A DNA stretch of 64,000 nucleotides from Arthrobacter alpinus (GCF_900105965.1 NZ_FNTV01000001.1:3658001-3722000); one strand, 5' to 3'; positions 18,613-28,640 are shown, counted from the stretch's first letter. Numbers and translations: made by a program. The notes: generated from the letters alone by a model not told the origin.

Positions 18613-19125
18613 ATGAATGATGACAAGATCTGGGAAGTGCTGGAGCCGATGTACCCGGTTGCACTCGAGGATGTTCCGCTGGATGGCCGATGGCTCAAAC
18701 CGCCCTTTGCCAACGACGCTGCAGGACGAGCGATTGTGTGCAACGACGGCGATTTCCAATTCGTTGTGGTCAACCGGAAAACGCTCGCCGTACAGTACGT
18801 CTGCGAGGACGAGGAAACGCTGATCGCCTCAAACCTTGAAACGCTGCCTGCCATCGTCGCCGCCTGGGGATCCATTGACAGGGATACCGTGGGACCCGAG
18901 GATGACGAGGATTTCTCGGCCGTCAAGAAGTCCTTTCAGGAACAACTCCAGCAATTGGACCCTGCAGCTGCGGCCGCGAACGAGTTTTGGGCCCTCTACA
19001 CTGAGGAACTAACCAGCGAGGACTATGTCGATCTCGACGATGACGATGAGGAAGAAGAAGAGCCTGAGTCTGATTCCGGCGACAACGACAGGCCCAGCAG
19101 CGACTCTTCATTTATCGACGCTTGA
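18613..19125 (+). CDS. Acidic hypothetical protein, possibly SUKH-like
   Basis: A 170-residue protein with AGGAGGAAA before ATG 18613. The first 100 residues form a compact domain with a strand pair (AIVCNDGDFQFVVVNRKTLAVQYVCEDEETLIASNLETLPAIVAAW). The pattern of this segment resembles SUKH-4 type proteins, in which a displayed record strand is followed by a conserved 'eeLIASsl..fl' helix; this is a weak, visual resemblance. The C-terminus is an extremely acidic tail (DLDDDDEEEEEPESDSG). SUKH proteins are often toxin immunity factors, but no toxin gene is adjacent. Confidence 0.65.
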   Translation: MNDDKIWEVLEPMYPVALEDVPLDGRWLKPPFANDAAGRAIVCNDGDFQFVVVNRKTLAVQYVCEDEETLIASNLETLPAIVAAWGSIDRDTVGPEDDEDFSAVKKSFQEQLQQLDPAAAAANEFWALYTEELTSEDYVDLDDDDEEEEEPESDSGDNDRPSSDSSFIDA

Positions 19126-19186
19126 GGCGGCGTAACAGCCCGGTGTCGAAGGGTGTTTTGGCGCGCCGTGGGATTAAGCTCGAATC

Positions 19187-19603
19187 ATGGCACACACAAA
19201 CGATCCGCAGGTCATCCGCCGCTTGCTGACCACTCCCGGGCGGTGGGCCGTTGTTGGACTTTCCGGCAACCCGCTGCGCCCTGCTGTTGGTGTCTCTGCA
19301 TTCCTCCAGCAGCATCTGGGCCACGAGATCATTCCGGTGAGCCTCAAGGGCGATGACGTCCACGGCGCCAAGGGTTATAAGACCTTGGCGGAGGTCCCGG
19401 GCGAGGTTGATGTGGTGGATTGTTTTGTAAACTCCACCAAGGTGGGGGCGGTGGTCGATCAGGCCATTGCCATTGGCGCCAAGGCCGTTTGGCTGCAACT
19501 TGGGGTTGTCGATGAAGCGGCCGCGCAGAGGGCGCTTGCGGCTGGGCTCGACGTTGTCATGAATACGTGCCCCAAGATTGAATCCGCAAGACTTGGCCTT
19601 TAG
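19187..19603 (+). CDS. CoA-binding domain protein (YccU-like)
   Basis: A 138-residue single-domain protein of the CoA_binding_2 family. The Rossmann start VVGLSGNPLRPAVGVSAFLQQHLGHEIIPV (about 21-50) carries the nucleotide-binding turn; then GYKTLAEVPGEVDVVDCFVN, AIAIGAKAVWLQLGVVDEAAAQRALAAGLDVVMNTCPKIE, which is the conserved C-terminal signature (W-Q-GV, MDRCPKIE in relatives). Such proteins bind CoA and lack known catalysis. The gene stands between unrelated small genes. Confidence 0.88.
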   Translation: MAHTNDPQVIRRLLTTPGRWAVVGLSGNPLRPAVGVSAFLQQHLGHEIIPVSLKGDDVHGAKGYKTLAEVPGEVDVVDCFVNSTKVGAVVDQAIAIGAKAVWLQLGVVDEAAAQRALAAGLDVVMNTCPKIESARLGL

Positions 19604-19692
19604 GCCGGAATTCTCAATCCCTTCTTCTCACCACCTCGAATTTCACCCGCGCTCTGATCCGTGTTCATGGCGCGCATGCCAGGAAAGTATTC

Positions 19693-20565
19693 ATGCCTCG
19701 CCATATCTCCCACTCCCGAAATGAGAGTCGCCGCATAGGGCTCGTGATCCTGGCTCTGGTGGTAGCCCTGGTTGTAGCGGGGATGTGGTGGGTGGTCTCC
19801 ACGACGGCGGCCGACACCTCCGCGCCAACCCAGACGTCGGCGTCGAGCATTTCAATCGCGGCAGAAACAACTGTGCCGCCAACAACAATGCGGCCAACAA
19901 CCGCGGTGACCAACTTGGCCACCGGGCGGGTGGACACCCTCGACGGGCTAGTTCCTGACTACGTTCTGCCGCCCATCGTGGACGGATTGGCACCCGTGCT
20001 GACGAAGATTCCCACGGAGCAAAAAGTTGTATTTTTGACCATTGACGATGGTGCCCTGAAGCGGGATTCGGACCTGGAGCTGCTGGAGGAGAACGGGATC
20101 AAGGCTTCCATTTTCCTGGCGCACAAATTCATCGCCGGTGATTCCCAGTTTTACAAGAAATACACCGCTGCCGGGCACCTGATCGAAAATCATACGATGA
20201 CCCACAATCTGGGATTCATTCAGCTCAGCTACGAGCAGCAAAAGGCTGAGATTTGCGGCATGGCGGACTTCGCCGAGCAGCAATATGGGCGGCGTCCGGT
20301 ATTCTTCCGGCCCCCGGGCGGACCGTACACGCAGGTTACTCGGCAAGCCGTGGCCGACTGTGGACTCAAGGCGATTGTCGATTGGGAAGCCAAAGCCAAC
20401 GCGGGCGGCATGGACTACCAGGTGGGTGCCGGACTGCGACCCGGCGACATTGTCCTGATGCACTTCCGCCCAGAGTTTCCGGATGATCTTGGGGCTTTCT
20501 TGAAAGCGCAACAGGCCGCCGGGCTCAAGGTTGTTCTGCTGGAGGATTACCTAGCCACAAACTAG
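19693..20565 (+). CDS. Membrane-anchored polysaccharide deacetylase
   Basis: Carbohydrate esterase 4-type protein (290 aa). A single membrane helix (about 16-36) after a basic N-terminus anchors an extracellular domain, separated by a Thr/Ala-rich stalk (40-75). The NodB domain has: a TIDDG block in place of the usual TFDDG (catalytic and metal Asp pair preserved), the helix LELLEENGIKASIFLA, the metal motif NHTMTHNLG, RPPGGPYTQV, and a C-terminal DIVLMHF. Metal ligands Asp, His, His are therefore kept. It probably modifies cell-wall glycan (inference). The change of Phe to Ile in TFDDG and loss of Pro after the second His are mild departures. Confidence 0.88.
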   Translation: MPRHISHSRNESRRIGLVILALVVALVVAGMWWVVSTTAADTSAPTQTSASSISIAAETTVPPTTMRPTTAVTNLATGRVDTLDGLVPDYVLPPIVDGLAPVLTKIPTEQKVVFLTIDDGALKRDSDLELLEENGIKASIFLAHKFIAGDSQFYKKYTAAGHLIENHTMTHNLGFIQLSYEQQKAEICGMADFAEQQYGRRPVFFRPPGGPYTQVTRQAVADCGLKAIVDWEAKANAGGMDYQVGAGLRPGDIVLMHFRPEFPDDLGAFLKAQQAAGLKVVLLEDYLATN

Positions 20566-20582
20566 CAGGTAGCGTGGATGCC

Positions 20583-21143
20583 ATGACGCGCATTGTTTAC
20601 TACACGGCTTCAACACTCAACGGCTACCTCGCGGACCCGCACGATTCCCTGGACTGGCTCTTTGCCGTCAAAGGCGAGGACGGGCCCGACATTGCGGCGT
20701 TTATGGACGCCATGGGTGTTTTCGTGGAAGGTTCCTCCACTTATGAGTGGGTGCTCAAGCACGAGAACTTGCTGGCGGAACCGGCCAAATGGCAGCAGTA
20801 CTATGGCGACAAGCCCACATATGTCTTTACCTCACGGACGCTGCCCGTGCCTGAAGGAGCCGATGTGCGCTTTATTAACGGCCCCGTGGCAGGCGTGCTC
20901 GAGGAAATCAAGGCAGCCTCCGGGGATTTGGACGTGTGGGTTGTTGGCGGCGGTGATCTTGCCGGGCAATTCCTTGACCTGAATGCGCTTGATGAACTTG
21001 TGGTCACCTTTGCCCCTGCCGCGCTTACCTCTGGTGCGCCCCTGCTGCCTCGAAACATTGGTTCAGATCGCCTGACACTGCGCAGCGCCGAACAGCGCGG
21101 CCAGTTTGCCATGCTCAGCTACGACGTTCAAAGCGCCACATGA
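20583..21143 (+). CDS. Dihydrofolate reductase-like protein (RibD C-terminal family)
   Basis: A 186-residue member of the DHFR-like/RibD C-terminal reductase family (YyaP/YwjB type). Characteristic parts: YYTASTLNGYLADPHDSLDWLF (substrate-side start), VFVEGSSTYEWV, KPTYVFTSRTLP, LDVWVVGGGDLAGQFLDLNALDELVVTFAPAALTSGAPLLP. The GGGDLAG turn binds NADPH. ATG 20583 is chosen; an in-frame GTG at 20574 would add three residues. The stop overlaps the next start (ATGA), making a coupled pair with the YjbR protein. Substrate unknown; these proteins are not housekeeping DHFR. Confidence 0.85.
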   Translation: MTRIVYYTASTLNGYLADPHDSLDWLFAVKGEDGPDIAAFMDAMGVFVEGSSTYEWVLKHENLLAEPAKWQQYYGDKPTYVFTSRTLPVPEGADVRFINGPVAGVLEEIKAASGDLDVWVVGGGDLAGQFLDLNALDELVVTFAPAALTSGAPLLPRNIGSDRLTLRSAEQRGQFAMLSYDVQSAT

Positions 21144-21547
21144 GCATTACGGCCGCAGCCCTCAGAGCAGCTGCCCTATCGATGCCCGGAACTTATGAGG
21201 ATTATCCCTTCGGCCCGGAAACAGCCGTGTTCAAGGTCAAAGCACCCAGCAGCGGCGGGTCTGAGCGGCCCGGAAAGGTGTTTGCGTTGGGCAACCTGGA
21301 ATCATCCCCAATGAGCATCAGCCTCAAGTGCGACCCCGAACTGGCGCCGGCGCTGCGGTCGGCCAACCCCGGCATCACGGGCGGCTATCACTTGAACAAG
21401 CGCCATTGGAATACCGTGGACACCGCCCAGGTGGCGTCGGAGATGGTGCTGGAGATGTTGGAAGATTCGTACGACCTTGTGGTGGCCGGGCTGCCCAAGA
21501 AACAGCAGGAAGCCTTGGAGTGGAGCGCGTATGTCGCCAAGAGCTAG
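21140..21547 (+). CDS. MmcQ/YjbR family protein
   Basis: A 135-residue protein of the YjbR/MmcQ family (CyaY-like fold, sometimes annotated DNA-binding). Conserved features: an N-terminal helix then LSMPGTYEDYPFGPETAVFKV, the strand KVFALGNL, ISLKCDPELAPALRSANPGITGGYHLNKRHWNTV and a C-terminal helix DLVVAGLPKKQQEAL. It overlaps the DHFR-like gene by four bases upstream and the DUF1990 gene by 17 bases downstream, so three genes form one coupled unit. The molecular role of this family is not established. Confidence 0.88.
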   Translation: MSITAAALRAAALSMPGTYEDYPFGPETAVFKVKAPSSGGSERPGKVFALGNLESSPMSISLKCDPELAPALRSANPGITGGYHLNKRHWNTVDTAQVASEMVLEMLEDSYDLVVAGLPKKQQEALEWSAYVAKS

Positions 21548-22109
21548 TCGTGGCCGCCTGGACTATCCGTATCAGGGGTTGACCCGGCAGATTGCGCAGG
21601 CGGCTGCAGATGTGGACCACTGGCCCGCAGGGTTCTCGCATGTAGACAAGACGTTGAGCGTTGGCCGCGGGTTGGAGGTCTTCAACGCTTTAGCCGAGGG
21701 CATCATGACGTGGGAAATTCAGCGCCGTGCCGGGCTTCATGTGAAGGCGCCGGCGCGGGCAGCGGTGGGTGCGCACATTGTCAGTGGCTTCGGTGTGGGC
21801 AACCTCAGGCTCCCGGTTCCCTGCGAAGTAGTGTGGGCGCTGGAGCCTACCCTGATGGATGGTCCAGGCGGACAGGAGGTGACCATGGCTGGCTTTGGCT
21901 ATGGCACCTTGCCGGGGCATCCGGCCCTGGGTGAGGAGGCCTTTATTGCCATGTTGATGCCCGACGGCGGCGTCGACTTCAGGCTGTTGGCCTTCAGCAG
22001 GCCGGCCGGACTGATTTATACGCTCGGTTCACCCGTGACCAAATTGACCCAGGCCGGCGTGACGCGTTCTTACCAGCAGGCCGCACGCACTCTGGCCGGC
22101 GGATTCTAG
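21531..22109 (+). CDS. DUF1990 family protein
   Basis: A 192-residue protein of the DUF1990 family. Recognisable blocks: LDYPYQGLTRQ (the conserved Tyr-rich start), FSHVDKTLSVGRGLEVFNALAEGIMTWEIQRRAGL, RAAVGAHIVSGFGVGNLRLPVPCEVVWAL, AGFGYGTLPGHPALGEEAFIA, and FRLLAFSRPAGLIYTLGSPVTKLTQAGVTRSYQQAA. ATG 21531 is chosen because GGAGTGGAG lies 6 bases upstream and earlier residues are not family-like. It lies inside the end of the YjbR gene, so it is translationally coupled. No function known; a lipid-binding SRPBCC-like role has been proposed for such folds (inference). Confidence 0.82.
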   Translation: MSPRASRGRLDYPYQGLTRQIAQAAADVDHWPAGFSHVDKTLSVGRGLEVFNALAEGIMTWEIQRRAGLHVKAPARAAVGAHIVSGFGVGNLRLPVPCEVVWALEPTLMDGPGGQEVTMAGFGYGTLPGHPALGEEAFIAMLMPDGGVDFRLLAFSRPAGLIYTLGSPVTKLTQAGVTRSYQQAARTLAGGF

Positions 22110-22123
22110 GCGCATTTAAAACG

Positions 22124-22182
22124 ACGACCCGTCAGATAACGCCGCTAATGCAAGAGCTTAGGGGCGTTATCTGACGGGTCGT
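22124..22182. repeat. GACCCGTCA-family nested palindrome, copy 2
   Basis: Perfect 20-base arms (22124-22143 and 22163-22182) with core GACCCGTCAGATAACGCC enclose an inner CTAA/TTAG stem. It lies between convergent genes (DUF1990 and purL) and probably acts as a bidirectional terminator. Sequence and layout match copy 1 at 16028-16081. Confidence 0.7.
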
Positions 22183-22193
22183 GGAACAGTGTT

Positions 22194-24512
22194 CTAGCCG
22201 AAGTACTTCGGCAGGGTTCCTTCGTGTGCTTCGCGGAGTTCATCCAGCGGGGCGCTGAACAGGCCCTGCAGGTCCAAGGCGTCACCGGCTGCGTCAACAA
22301 CACCAATGCGGGCTACCGGGAAACGGCGAGCGGTGCACATGTCGTTGAAGCGAACTTCTTCGCTGCGGGGAACGGACACAATGGCGCGTCCCTGCGTCTC
22401 GGAGAACAGCAGCGTGAAGGTGTCCACGCCGTCGCGGGCGGCAACCTCATCCAGGGCCACGCGGGCACCGGTGTTGAAGCGCAGTGCCGACTCCACCAGA
22501 GCCGCCGCCAAGCCACCCTCGGAGAGGTCGTGGGCGGAATCGATCATGCCGTCGCGGGAAGCGTTGATCAGGATTTCACCCAATTCGCGCTCGAGCTCCA
22601 GATCAACCTTCGGCGGCAGGCCGCCCAGGTGGCCGCGCATGTTGGCCCACTCGGAACCATCCATTTCAGCGGCCGTGGTGCCCAGCAGGTAAATTGCCTG
22701 GCCGTCTTCGGCCCAGCCCGACGGCGTCCGGCGCGCGACGTCGTCGAACTTGCCCAGGACTGCCACAACCGGGGTGGGGTGGATGGGCGTGGTGCCCGTC
22801 TGGTTGTATAGCGAGACGTTGCCGCCGGTGACCGGGATGCCCAGCACCATGCAGGCGTCGGACAGGCCGCGGATGGACTCGGCCAGCTGCCACATGACAT
22901 CCGGGTCCTCGGGGGAACCGAAGTTCAGGCAGTCAGAGACGGCCATCGGGATTGCGCCCGAGGTGGCCACGTTGCGGTAGGCCTCGGCCAACGCGAGCTG
23001 TGCACCGTGGTACGGGTCAAGGAAGGTGTAGCGGCCGTTGGCGTCGGTGGCCAGGGCAACGCCCAGGCCGGTCTCTTCGTCAACACGGATCACGCCGGCA
23101 TCATCCGGGAACGCCATGGCGGTGTTGCCACCCACGTAACGGTCGTACTGGTCGGTGATCCAGTTCTTTGAGCACATGTTCGGGGAAGCAACGAGCTCCA
23201 GCACGGCTGCCTTCAACTCGTCCGCGGAAGCGGGACGGCCGCCATCCTGAACGGATCCGGTGAAGGTGTCGGCCTGGAGAGCGTCCTGCCACTCGGGGCG
23301 GGCAAACGGGCGGTCGTAAACCGGACCGTCGTGCGCAACGGTGCGGGGATCGACGTCGACAATTACTTCGCCCTCCCACTTGATGATCAAGCGGCCGGTG
23401 CCGGTAACTTCGCCGAGCCAGGAGTACTCCACAGCCCACTTTTCCATGACTGCTTCAAACGCCGCCATGTTCTCCGGCGTCACAACAGCCATCATGCGTT
23501 CCTGCGACTCGGACATCAGGATTTCGCCCGGGGTCAGAGTGGGGTCGCGCAACAGCACGGACGTCAGTTCAACTTCCATGCCGCCGTCGCCGTTGGAGGC
23601 CAGCTCGCTGGTGGCGCAGGAAATACCTGCGGCGCCGAGGTCCTGGATGCCTTCAACAAGTGAGCCCTTGAACAGCTCGAGGCAGCACTCGATGAGCACC
23701 TTCTCGGCGAAGGGGTCGCCCACCTGAACGGCGGGGCGCTTGGAGGGCTTGGTGTCATCGAAGGACTCCGAGGCCAGCACCGAGGCGCCGCCAATGCCGT
23801 CGCCGCCGGTGCGCGCACCGAACAGGACAACCTTGTTGCCCTTGCCCGAGGCGTTGGCCAGGCGGATGTCCTCGTGGCGCATAACACCAACAGCCAAGGC
23901 GTTGACCAGCGGGTTGCCCTGGTAGATGGAGTCAAACACCATTTCGCCGCCGATGTTCGGCAGGCCCAGCGAGTTGCCGTAGCCGCCGATGCCGGCAACG
24001 GCACCGTGCATGACGCGGGCGGTGTCCGGGTGGTCGATTGCACCGAAGCGCAGCGGATCCATGACGGCCACGGGGCGTGCACCCATGGAGATGATGTCGC
24101 GGACAATGCCGCCAATGCCGGTTGCCGCACCCTGGTAGGGCTCAACGAACGACGGCGAGTTGTGGGACTCGATCTTGAACGTTACGGCCCAGCCGTCGCC
24201 CAAGTTGGTGACGCCGGCGTTTTCGCCGATGCCAACCAGCATGTCCTTCTTCATTTCCTCCGTGACCTTGTCGCCAAACTGGCGCAGGTGGTTCTTGGAG
24301 GACTTGTAGGAGCAGTGCTCGCTCCACATGACGGAGTACATGGCGAGTTCGGCGCCGGTGGGACGTCGTCCCAAAACCTTCACGACGTCGTCGAACTCGT
24401 TTTGCTTCAGGCCCAGCTCGGCCCAGGGCAGCTCAACATCGGGGGTCACGGCGGCGTTGGCCACGGTGTCGATGTTGAACTTCTTGGTGGTGTCAGCGGA
24501 GATCTCAGACAT
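22194..24512 (-). CDS. purL: Phosphoribosylformylglycinamidine synthase subunit II
   Basis: ATP-dependent amidotransferase subunit of purine synthesis converting FGAR to FGAM with PurS and PurQ (772 aa, the small-PurL length). Domain order is that of PurL: N-terminal ATP site with [12 protein letters not shown] (includes catalytic His), [83 protein letters not shown]; then the second half with [37 protein letters not shown]. It follows purQ with no gap. The order purS-purQ-purL on one strand is a standard actinobacterial operon. Confidence 0.97.
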   Translation of the reverse strand: MSEISADTTKKFNIDTVANAAVTPDVELPWAELGLKQNEFDDVVKVLGRRPTGAELAMYSVMWSEHCSYKSSKNHLRQFGDKVTEEMKKDMLVGIGENAGVTNLGDGWAVTFKIESHNSPSFVEPYQGAATGIGGIVRDIISMGARPVAVMDPLRFGAIDHPDTARVMHGAVAGIGGYGNSLGLPNIGGEMVFDSIYQGNPLVNALAVGVMRHEDIRLANASGKGNKVVLFGARTGGDGIGGASVLASESFDDTKPSKRPAVQVGDPFAEKVLIECCLELFKGSLVEGIQDLGAAGISCATSELASNGDGGMEVELTSVLLRDPTLTPGEILMSESQERMMAVVTPENMAAFEAVMEKWAVEYSWLGEVTGTGRLIIKWEGEVIVDVDPRTVAHDGPVYDRPFARPEWQDALQADTFTGSVQDGGRPASADELKAAVLELVASPNMCSKNWITDQYDRYVGGNTAMAFPDDAGVIRVDEETGLGVALATDANGRYTFLDPYHGAQLALAEAYRNVATSGAIPMAVSDCLNFGSPEDPDVMWQLAESIRGLSDACMVLGIPVTGGNVSLYNQTGTTPIHPTPVVAVLGKFDDVARRTPSGWAEDGQAIYLLGTTAAEMDGSEWANMRGHLGGLPPKVDLELERELGEILINASRDGMIDSAHDLSEGGLAAALVESALRFNTGARVALDEVAARDGVDTFTLLFSETQGRAIVSVPRSEEVRFNDMCTARRFPVARIGVVDAAGDALDLQGLFSAPLDELREAHEGTLPKYFG

Positions 24513-25265
24513 TTATTTGCCTCCCAGAAGCGTGTTCAAAACTGAGGTGAAGAAACCCAGTCCGTCGGTGCCGGTATGGCCGGGGCCGTAGCCGGTTTCC
24601 ACTGCGTGCTCGGGGTGCGGCATGAGGCCCACCACGTTGCCGGCGGCGTTGGTGATGCCGGCAATGTCACGGCGTGAACCGTTCGGGTTGCCGCCCACGT
24701 AGCGGAATGCCACACGACCCTCAGCCTCAAGGGCGTCGAGCGTCTTCTCGTCGGCGATGTACTGGCCATCCTGGTTCTTCAACGGGATGGTGATGTCTGC
24801 ACCGGCCGAGTAGGCGTTGGTCCAGGCGGTGGTGTTGTTCTCAACGCGCAAAACCTGATCGCGGCACAGGAACTTCAGGTGGTCATTCTTGATCATGGAG
24901 CCGGGCAGCAGGTGCGCCTCGGTCAAGATCTGGAAACCGTTGCAAATACCCAGAACAGGCAGCTTGGCATCGGAGTTCGCGGCGTCCACGATCTTGCCCA
25001 TCAGCGGGGCAAAGCGGGAGATGGCGCCTGCGCGCAGGTAGTCGCCATAGGAGAATCCACCGGGGATGATGACGGCATCAACGGCGGCAAGTTCGGCGTC
25101 GCCGTGCCAAAGTTCGACGGCGGTGGCACCGGACAGGCGGACGGCGCGGATTGCGTCGCGGTCATCAAGCGTGCCGGGGAAGGTGACAACGCCGATGCGG
25201 GCTCCCGCCAAGCGGGAATCAACGGGAGTCGTGGTGACTCCGCCAATCAAGGGAGTTTCACTCAT
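24513..25265 (-). CDS. purQ: Phosphoribosylformylglycinamidine synthase subunit I
   Basis: Class I glutaminase subunit supplying ammonia to PurL (250 aa). The nucleophile elbow [11 protein letters not shown] holds the catalytic Cys; [13 protein letters not shown] precedes it as the oxyanion strand; the His-x-Glu pair is in [10 protein letters not shown] near the C-terminus. PurQ proteins are usually about 225-235 aa; a slightly extended N-terminus ([18 protein letters not shown]) explains the difference. An in-frame later start near [10 protein letters not shown] is not supported by a better ribosome site. Two bases separate it from purS and none from purL. Confidence 0.96.
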   Translation of the reverse strand: MSETPLIGGVTTTPVDSRLAGARIGVVTFPGTLDDRDAIRAVRLSGATAVELWHGDAELAAVDAVIIPGGFSYGDYLRAGAISRFAPLMGKIVDAANSDAKLPVLGICNGFQILTEAHLLPGSMIKNDHLKFLCRDQVLRVENNTTAWTNAYSAGADITIPLKNQDGQYIADEKTLDALEAEGRVAFRYVGGNPNGSRRDIAGITNAAGNVVGLMPHPEHAVETGYGPGHTGTDGLGFFTSVLNTLLGGK

Positions 25266-25267
25266 GG

Positions 25268-25519
25268 TTAGTCCGCCACAACTTCAACATTGACAACGTC
25301 TTCGATGACGGGGTTGGAGAGCATGGTCTCGGCGGCTTCGCGGGCCTGGGCCAGAATCGCGTCGGTCACCTCGCCGTCAACGGTCAATTCAAAGCGCTTG
25401 CCCTGGCGGACAGCGGAGAATGCGGTGAAGCCCAAGCGGGGAAGTGCGCCAACAATGGCTTTTCCCTGCGGGTCCAGAATTTCGGGCTTGAGCATAACGT
25501 CGACAACGATCCGAGGCAT
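25268..25519 (-). CDS. purS: Phosphoribosylformylglycinamidine synthase subunit PurS
   Basis: Small 83-residue subunit that bridges PurQ and PurL in the FGAM synthase complex. The alpha-beta fold signature is clear: [29 protein letters not shown] (with the conserved DPQG), VRQGKRFEL, and the C-terminal helix [22 protein letters not shown] with the conserved LSNPVIED. It is the first gene of the purSQL operon and has a candidate promoter about 120 bases upstream. Confidence 0.96.
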   Translation of the reverse strand: MPRIVVDVMLKPEILDPQGKAIVGALPRLGFTAFSAVRQGKRFELTVDGEVTDAILAQAREAAETMLSNPVIEDVVNVEVVAD

Positions 25520-25872
25520 CGCGGGAACTCCTGGTTGTAAAAGGGGTTGGCCGCGGAGGTGCCGTCTTACGCCGTCTTGTAGGCCAGGTTCTGTCCCACC
25601 TGAAAACCTGTACGTAATGGCGCTCCGCGAGCTTGCCTCTCCATTCTACCGAGTGTTAGCGAACTCATGAACTCTAGTGGTTCAGGTCTCTTTCCGGGCC
25701 GAACCTGTGCCTGATGCTTGCCAAAGTCACAGTAGCCATGCGTGGTGGTTTTGTGACCCAGCGCACGCTATGGTGGTGGGATGTTCCATGTCTGATGAAT
25801 CACAGCTCAGCCTGGGGCACTTCATGAAATGGCGACCGCCACGCGGCCAATGCAGGCCGCCGAAAGGACCAA
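25520..25872. promoter_or_regulatory. Divergent purSQL / sialidase control region with purS promoter
   Basis: This 353-base stretch has no gene. On the minus strand TTCATG (25671-25666), a 17-base spacer and TAGAAT (25648-25643) form a sigma-A-type promoter for purSQL. The resulting leader contains CAGGTT/AACCTG repeats that can pair. On the plus strand, towards the sialidase gene, I see only the ribosome site GAAAGGA at about 25862; no clear -35/-10 pair was found. Confidence 0.5.
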
Positions 25873-28530
25873 ATGAAATCCACCGACTTTCCACGCCGAT
25901 GGAAGAACGCCCGCGCGGTAACAATCGCAGGCGTACTAACTGCCGGCCTGTTGACCAGCATGATCGCCCCTGCCGTGGCGCAGGGCGAAGCTGTTTCCGC
26001 TGGCGCAGTTGGCAGCTACGCCGAACAGGTGTTGGCCAAGAATGGCGACAACGCCATTGACCCCGTACTGGGAGCCAACTACCGCATCCCCGCCCTTGCC
26101 CACCTGGGTAACGGCATTGTCCTGGCCTCCTATGATGGTCGCCCCTATGGTGGTGACTCGCCCCAGCCAAACTCCATCCTCCAGCGCCGCAGCACGGACA
26201 ACGGCAAGACGTGGGGTGCGCCCACCTATGTGGCACGCGGCCAGGTGCCCACGGCCGAGAAGCTCGTCTACGGCTTCAGCGACCCCAGCTATGTGGTCGA
26301 TGAGGTCACCGGGGATGTCTTCAACTTCTTCGTGTACTCCAAGGACGTCAGCTTCCAGGCTGGTGCCTTCGGCAACAACGACGCGGACCGCAAGATCACC
26401 AGCTCCGCCGTCGCCGTTTCACGAGACAAGGGCCTGACTTGGTCAATGGACCCGGCACACATGCCCGTGTTGCCCCCGGTTGACTACGCCGCGGGCTCGG
26501 AATTTGCCGGTTTCGACGGCCCGCTGATCACCGATGTAGTCAAGCCCGTGGGTGATTCCGCCAACGTGGGCGGCATCCAGGGCGTCTTTGCAGCTTCCGG
26601 TGCGGGCATCCAGCTCAAGTACGGCGAGCACAAGGGCCGCCTGGTCCAGCAGTACACCGGCAAGGTCAAGCAGGCCAGCGGTGCCATTGAGTACCAGGCC
26701 TACAGCGTCTTCTCCGACGACCACGGCAAGACCTGGCAGCGCGGTGCGTTCGTTGGCACCGGCATGGATGAAAACAAGACCGTGGAACTCTCCAACGGCG
26801 ACGTGATGCTCAACTCCCGCGCCAGCAGTGGCGGCAACGGCGGCCGCAAGATCGCCATCTCCAAGGACGGCGGCGCAACGTACGGACCCGTCACTGTGGA
26901 CACCCGCCTGAGTGACCCCGTCAACAACGCCTCCATTGCACGCATGTACCCGCACGCCGCGCAGGGCTCCGACGAGGCCAAGATGCTGCTGTTCTCCAAC
27001 GCCAACAGCACCTCCGGACGCCAGAACGGAACCATCCGCTACTCCTGCGACGACGGCGCCACCTGGAGCGCCGGCAAGCAATTCAAGGCGGGCGCCATGA
27101 GCTACTCCACAGTGGCCCCATTGGGTGACGGCACCTTCGGCGTCTTCTATGAAGGCGACAACAACACCATGACGTTCGGCAAGTTCAACGCCGAATGGCT
27201 CGCCATCGAGTGCGGCGTTGAGCTCACCGCCAAGGCCGTCACGGGCGCCAACGGTGAAACCGTGCAGGCTGAACTGACCCTGGTGAACGGAAGCGACAAG
27301 GCCATCACCGGAGCCAAGGCCACTTTCGCCGCGAAGAACGCCTGGACTTTCGGCACTGCCGCATTTGCCGACGTCGCCGCGGGCGCCACGGCCACCGTCA
27401 CTGTCCCGGTGACCATCCCCGCCAGCGCCAAGGCCGGAAGCTACAGCGTCACGGCCAAGGCCAGCTATGGAACCAGCGAATTCAATGCAGTGGTTCCCGT
27501 GACTGTCACCGGCGGCGCTGCACCCACCATCGGCCTCGGCGTCGTGGGCTCGCGCACCGACAACGGCCGCGACCTGGCCGCCACGCCGTACGCGGTTGGC
27601 GAAAAGCTCCCGTACCAGTTCGCCGTGACCAGCCTCAGCAATGTCACCTCCAACGTTGCGCCGGTCTCAGGCAATTTCGATCCGTTCCTGCCCCCGGCCG
27701 GCGGCAACTGCCGCTGGAACAACCTGGCCATGTGGGCCAACTACACCTGTGGGACGCCCCGTCACGCGGTCACGGCTGATGAACTGGCCAATGGCTTCTT
27801 TGTCCCCTTGACCACCTGGTCCGTCACCAGTACCGGCCTTGCAAGCAAGACGTTCACCATCACGGGCAGCGAAGTTGACGTGTTGGCGCGCAACCCCGAA
27901 TTGTCGGCCACCGCGGCTGCCGTGTGGAACGACACCGACGGCAACGGCCTGGCCGGAGCTGGCGATACCACCACCACCACGGTCACCGCCACCAACTCCG
28001 GCAACGTCACCCTGACCGGTGTCGCCGGGCTCGGCACCGACCACGGCACCCTGGCTGTGGGAGCCACGGCCACGTTCACTCAAACCCGTGAACTTTCGAC
28101 GGCGGAACTTTCCGAAGGTGCCGTGGCGGAGCGTTCCATCGCGCTCGCCGCTGTCAACGGCGCCAAGGATGCGTCCAAGGACGTCCTGGTGCAGGCGGTT
28201 GAGCTGCCCGTGCTCCCAGCGATGCCTGGCTTTGAGCCGTCCGTGACCCGTTTGGATCTGAAGGGCCAGCCTCCCGTTGACCTGGGCCTGAGCACGGGCA
28301 AGTTCAGCATCGGCGACACCGTCACGGTCAAGAACCTTCCTGCCAATGAATGGGCCTACGTGCACCTGAACCAACACGGCGCCCGCATCGGCTGGTTCCT
28401 GGCCGATGCACAGGGCACCGTCACGTTCACCGTCCCTGAGGGCACAAAGAATGGCAAGGACACCCTGGTGGTATCGGATGGGAACGGCGGGCTGTTCTCC
28501 TTCGGCACCTTCCACGTCACGCCGAACTAA
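25873..28530 (+). CDS. Secreted multidomain sialidase
   Basis: Exo-alpha-sialidase of glycoside hydrolase family 33 (885 aa). A signal peptide (about 1-37, ending AVAQ) exports it. The six-bladed propeller domain (about 55-450) shows the RIP motif (Arg71, first of the Arg triad), the acid/base region DGRPYGGDSPQ, and five Asp-boxes: STDNGKTW, SRDKGLTW, SDDHGKTW, SKDGGATY and SCDDGATW; the Tyr/Glu nucleophile region is SYSTVAPLGDGTFGVFYEGD. From about 455 come an NPCBM-associated (NEW3-like) beta domain, a Cys-containing domain, a CARDB/DUF11-like domain and a final beta domain. No LPXTG or other wall anchor is visible, so it is probably released. It precedes an SGNH hydrolase. Confidence 0.92.
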   Translation: MKSTDFPRRWKNARAVTIAGVLTAGLLTSMIAPAVAQGEAVSAGAVGSYAEQVLAKNGDNAIDPVLGANYRIPALAHLGNGIVLASYDGRPYGGDSPQPNSILQRRSTDNGKTWGAPTYVARGQVPTAEKLVYGFSDPSYVVDEVTGDVFNFFVYSKDVSFQAGAFGNNDADRKITSSAVAVSRDKGLTWSMDPAHMPVLPPVDYAAGSEFAGFDGPLITDVVKPVGDSANVGGIQGVFAASGAGIQLKYGEHKGRLVQQYTGKVKQASGAIEYQAYSVFSDDHGKTWQRGAFVGTGMDENKTVELSNGDVMLNSRASSGGNGGRKIAISKDGGATYGPVTVDTRLSDPVNNASIARMYPHAAQGSDEAKMLLFSNANSTSGRQNGTIRYSCDDGATWSAGKQFKAGAMSYSTVAPLGDGTFGVFYEGDNNTMTFGKFNAEWLAIECGVELTAKAVTGANGETVQAELTLVNGSDKAITGAKATFAAKNAWTFGTAAFADVAAGATATVTVPVTIPASAKAGSYSVTAKASYGTSEFNAVVPVTVTGGAAPTIGLGVVGSRTDNGRDLAATPYAVGEKLPYQFAVTSLSNVTSNVAPVSGNFDPFLPPAGGNCRWNNLAMWANYTCGTPRHAVTADELANGFFVPLTTWSVTSTGLASKTFTITGSEVDVLARNPELSATAAAVWNDTDGNGLAGAGDTTTTTVTATNSGNVTLTGVAGLGTDHGTLAVGATATFTQTRELSTAELSEGAVAERSIALAAVNGAKDASKDVLVQAVELPVLPAMPGFEPSVTRLDLKGQPPVDLGLSTGKFSIGDTVTVKNLPANEWAYVHLNQHGARIGWFLADAQGTVTFTVPEGTKNGKDTLVVSDGNGGLFSFGTFHVTPN

Positions 28531-28640
28531 CCGATCCCTCCCAACACCCGCCCCTCAGCCGAGGTGTGAGATGACGCCCGTTCGGGCCCCTGCCGGAACC
28601 CGCCGGCAGGGGCCCGAACCACTTTCGATAGGATTGCCCC

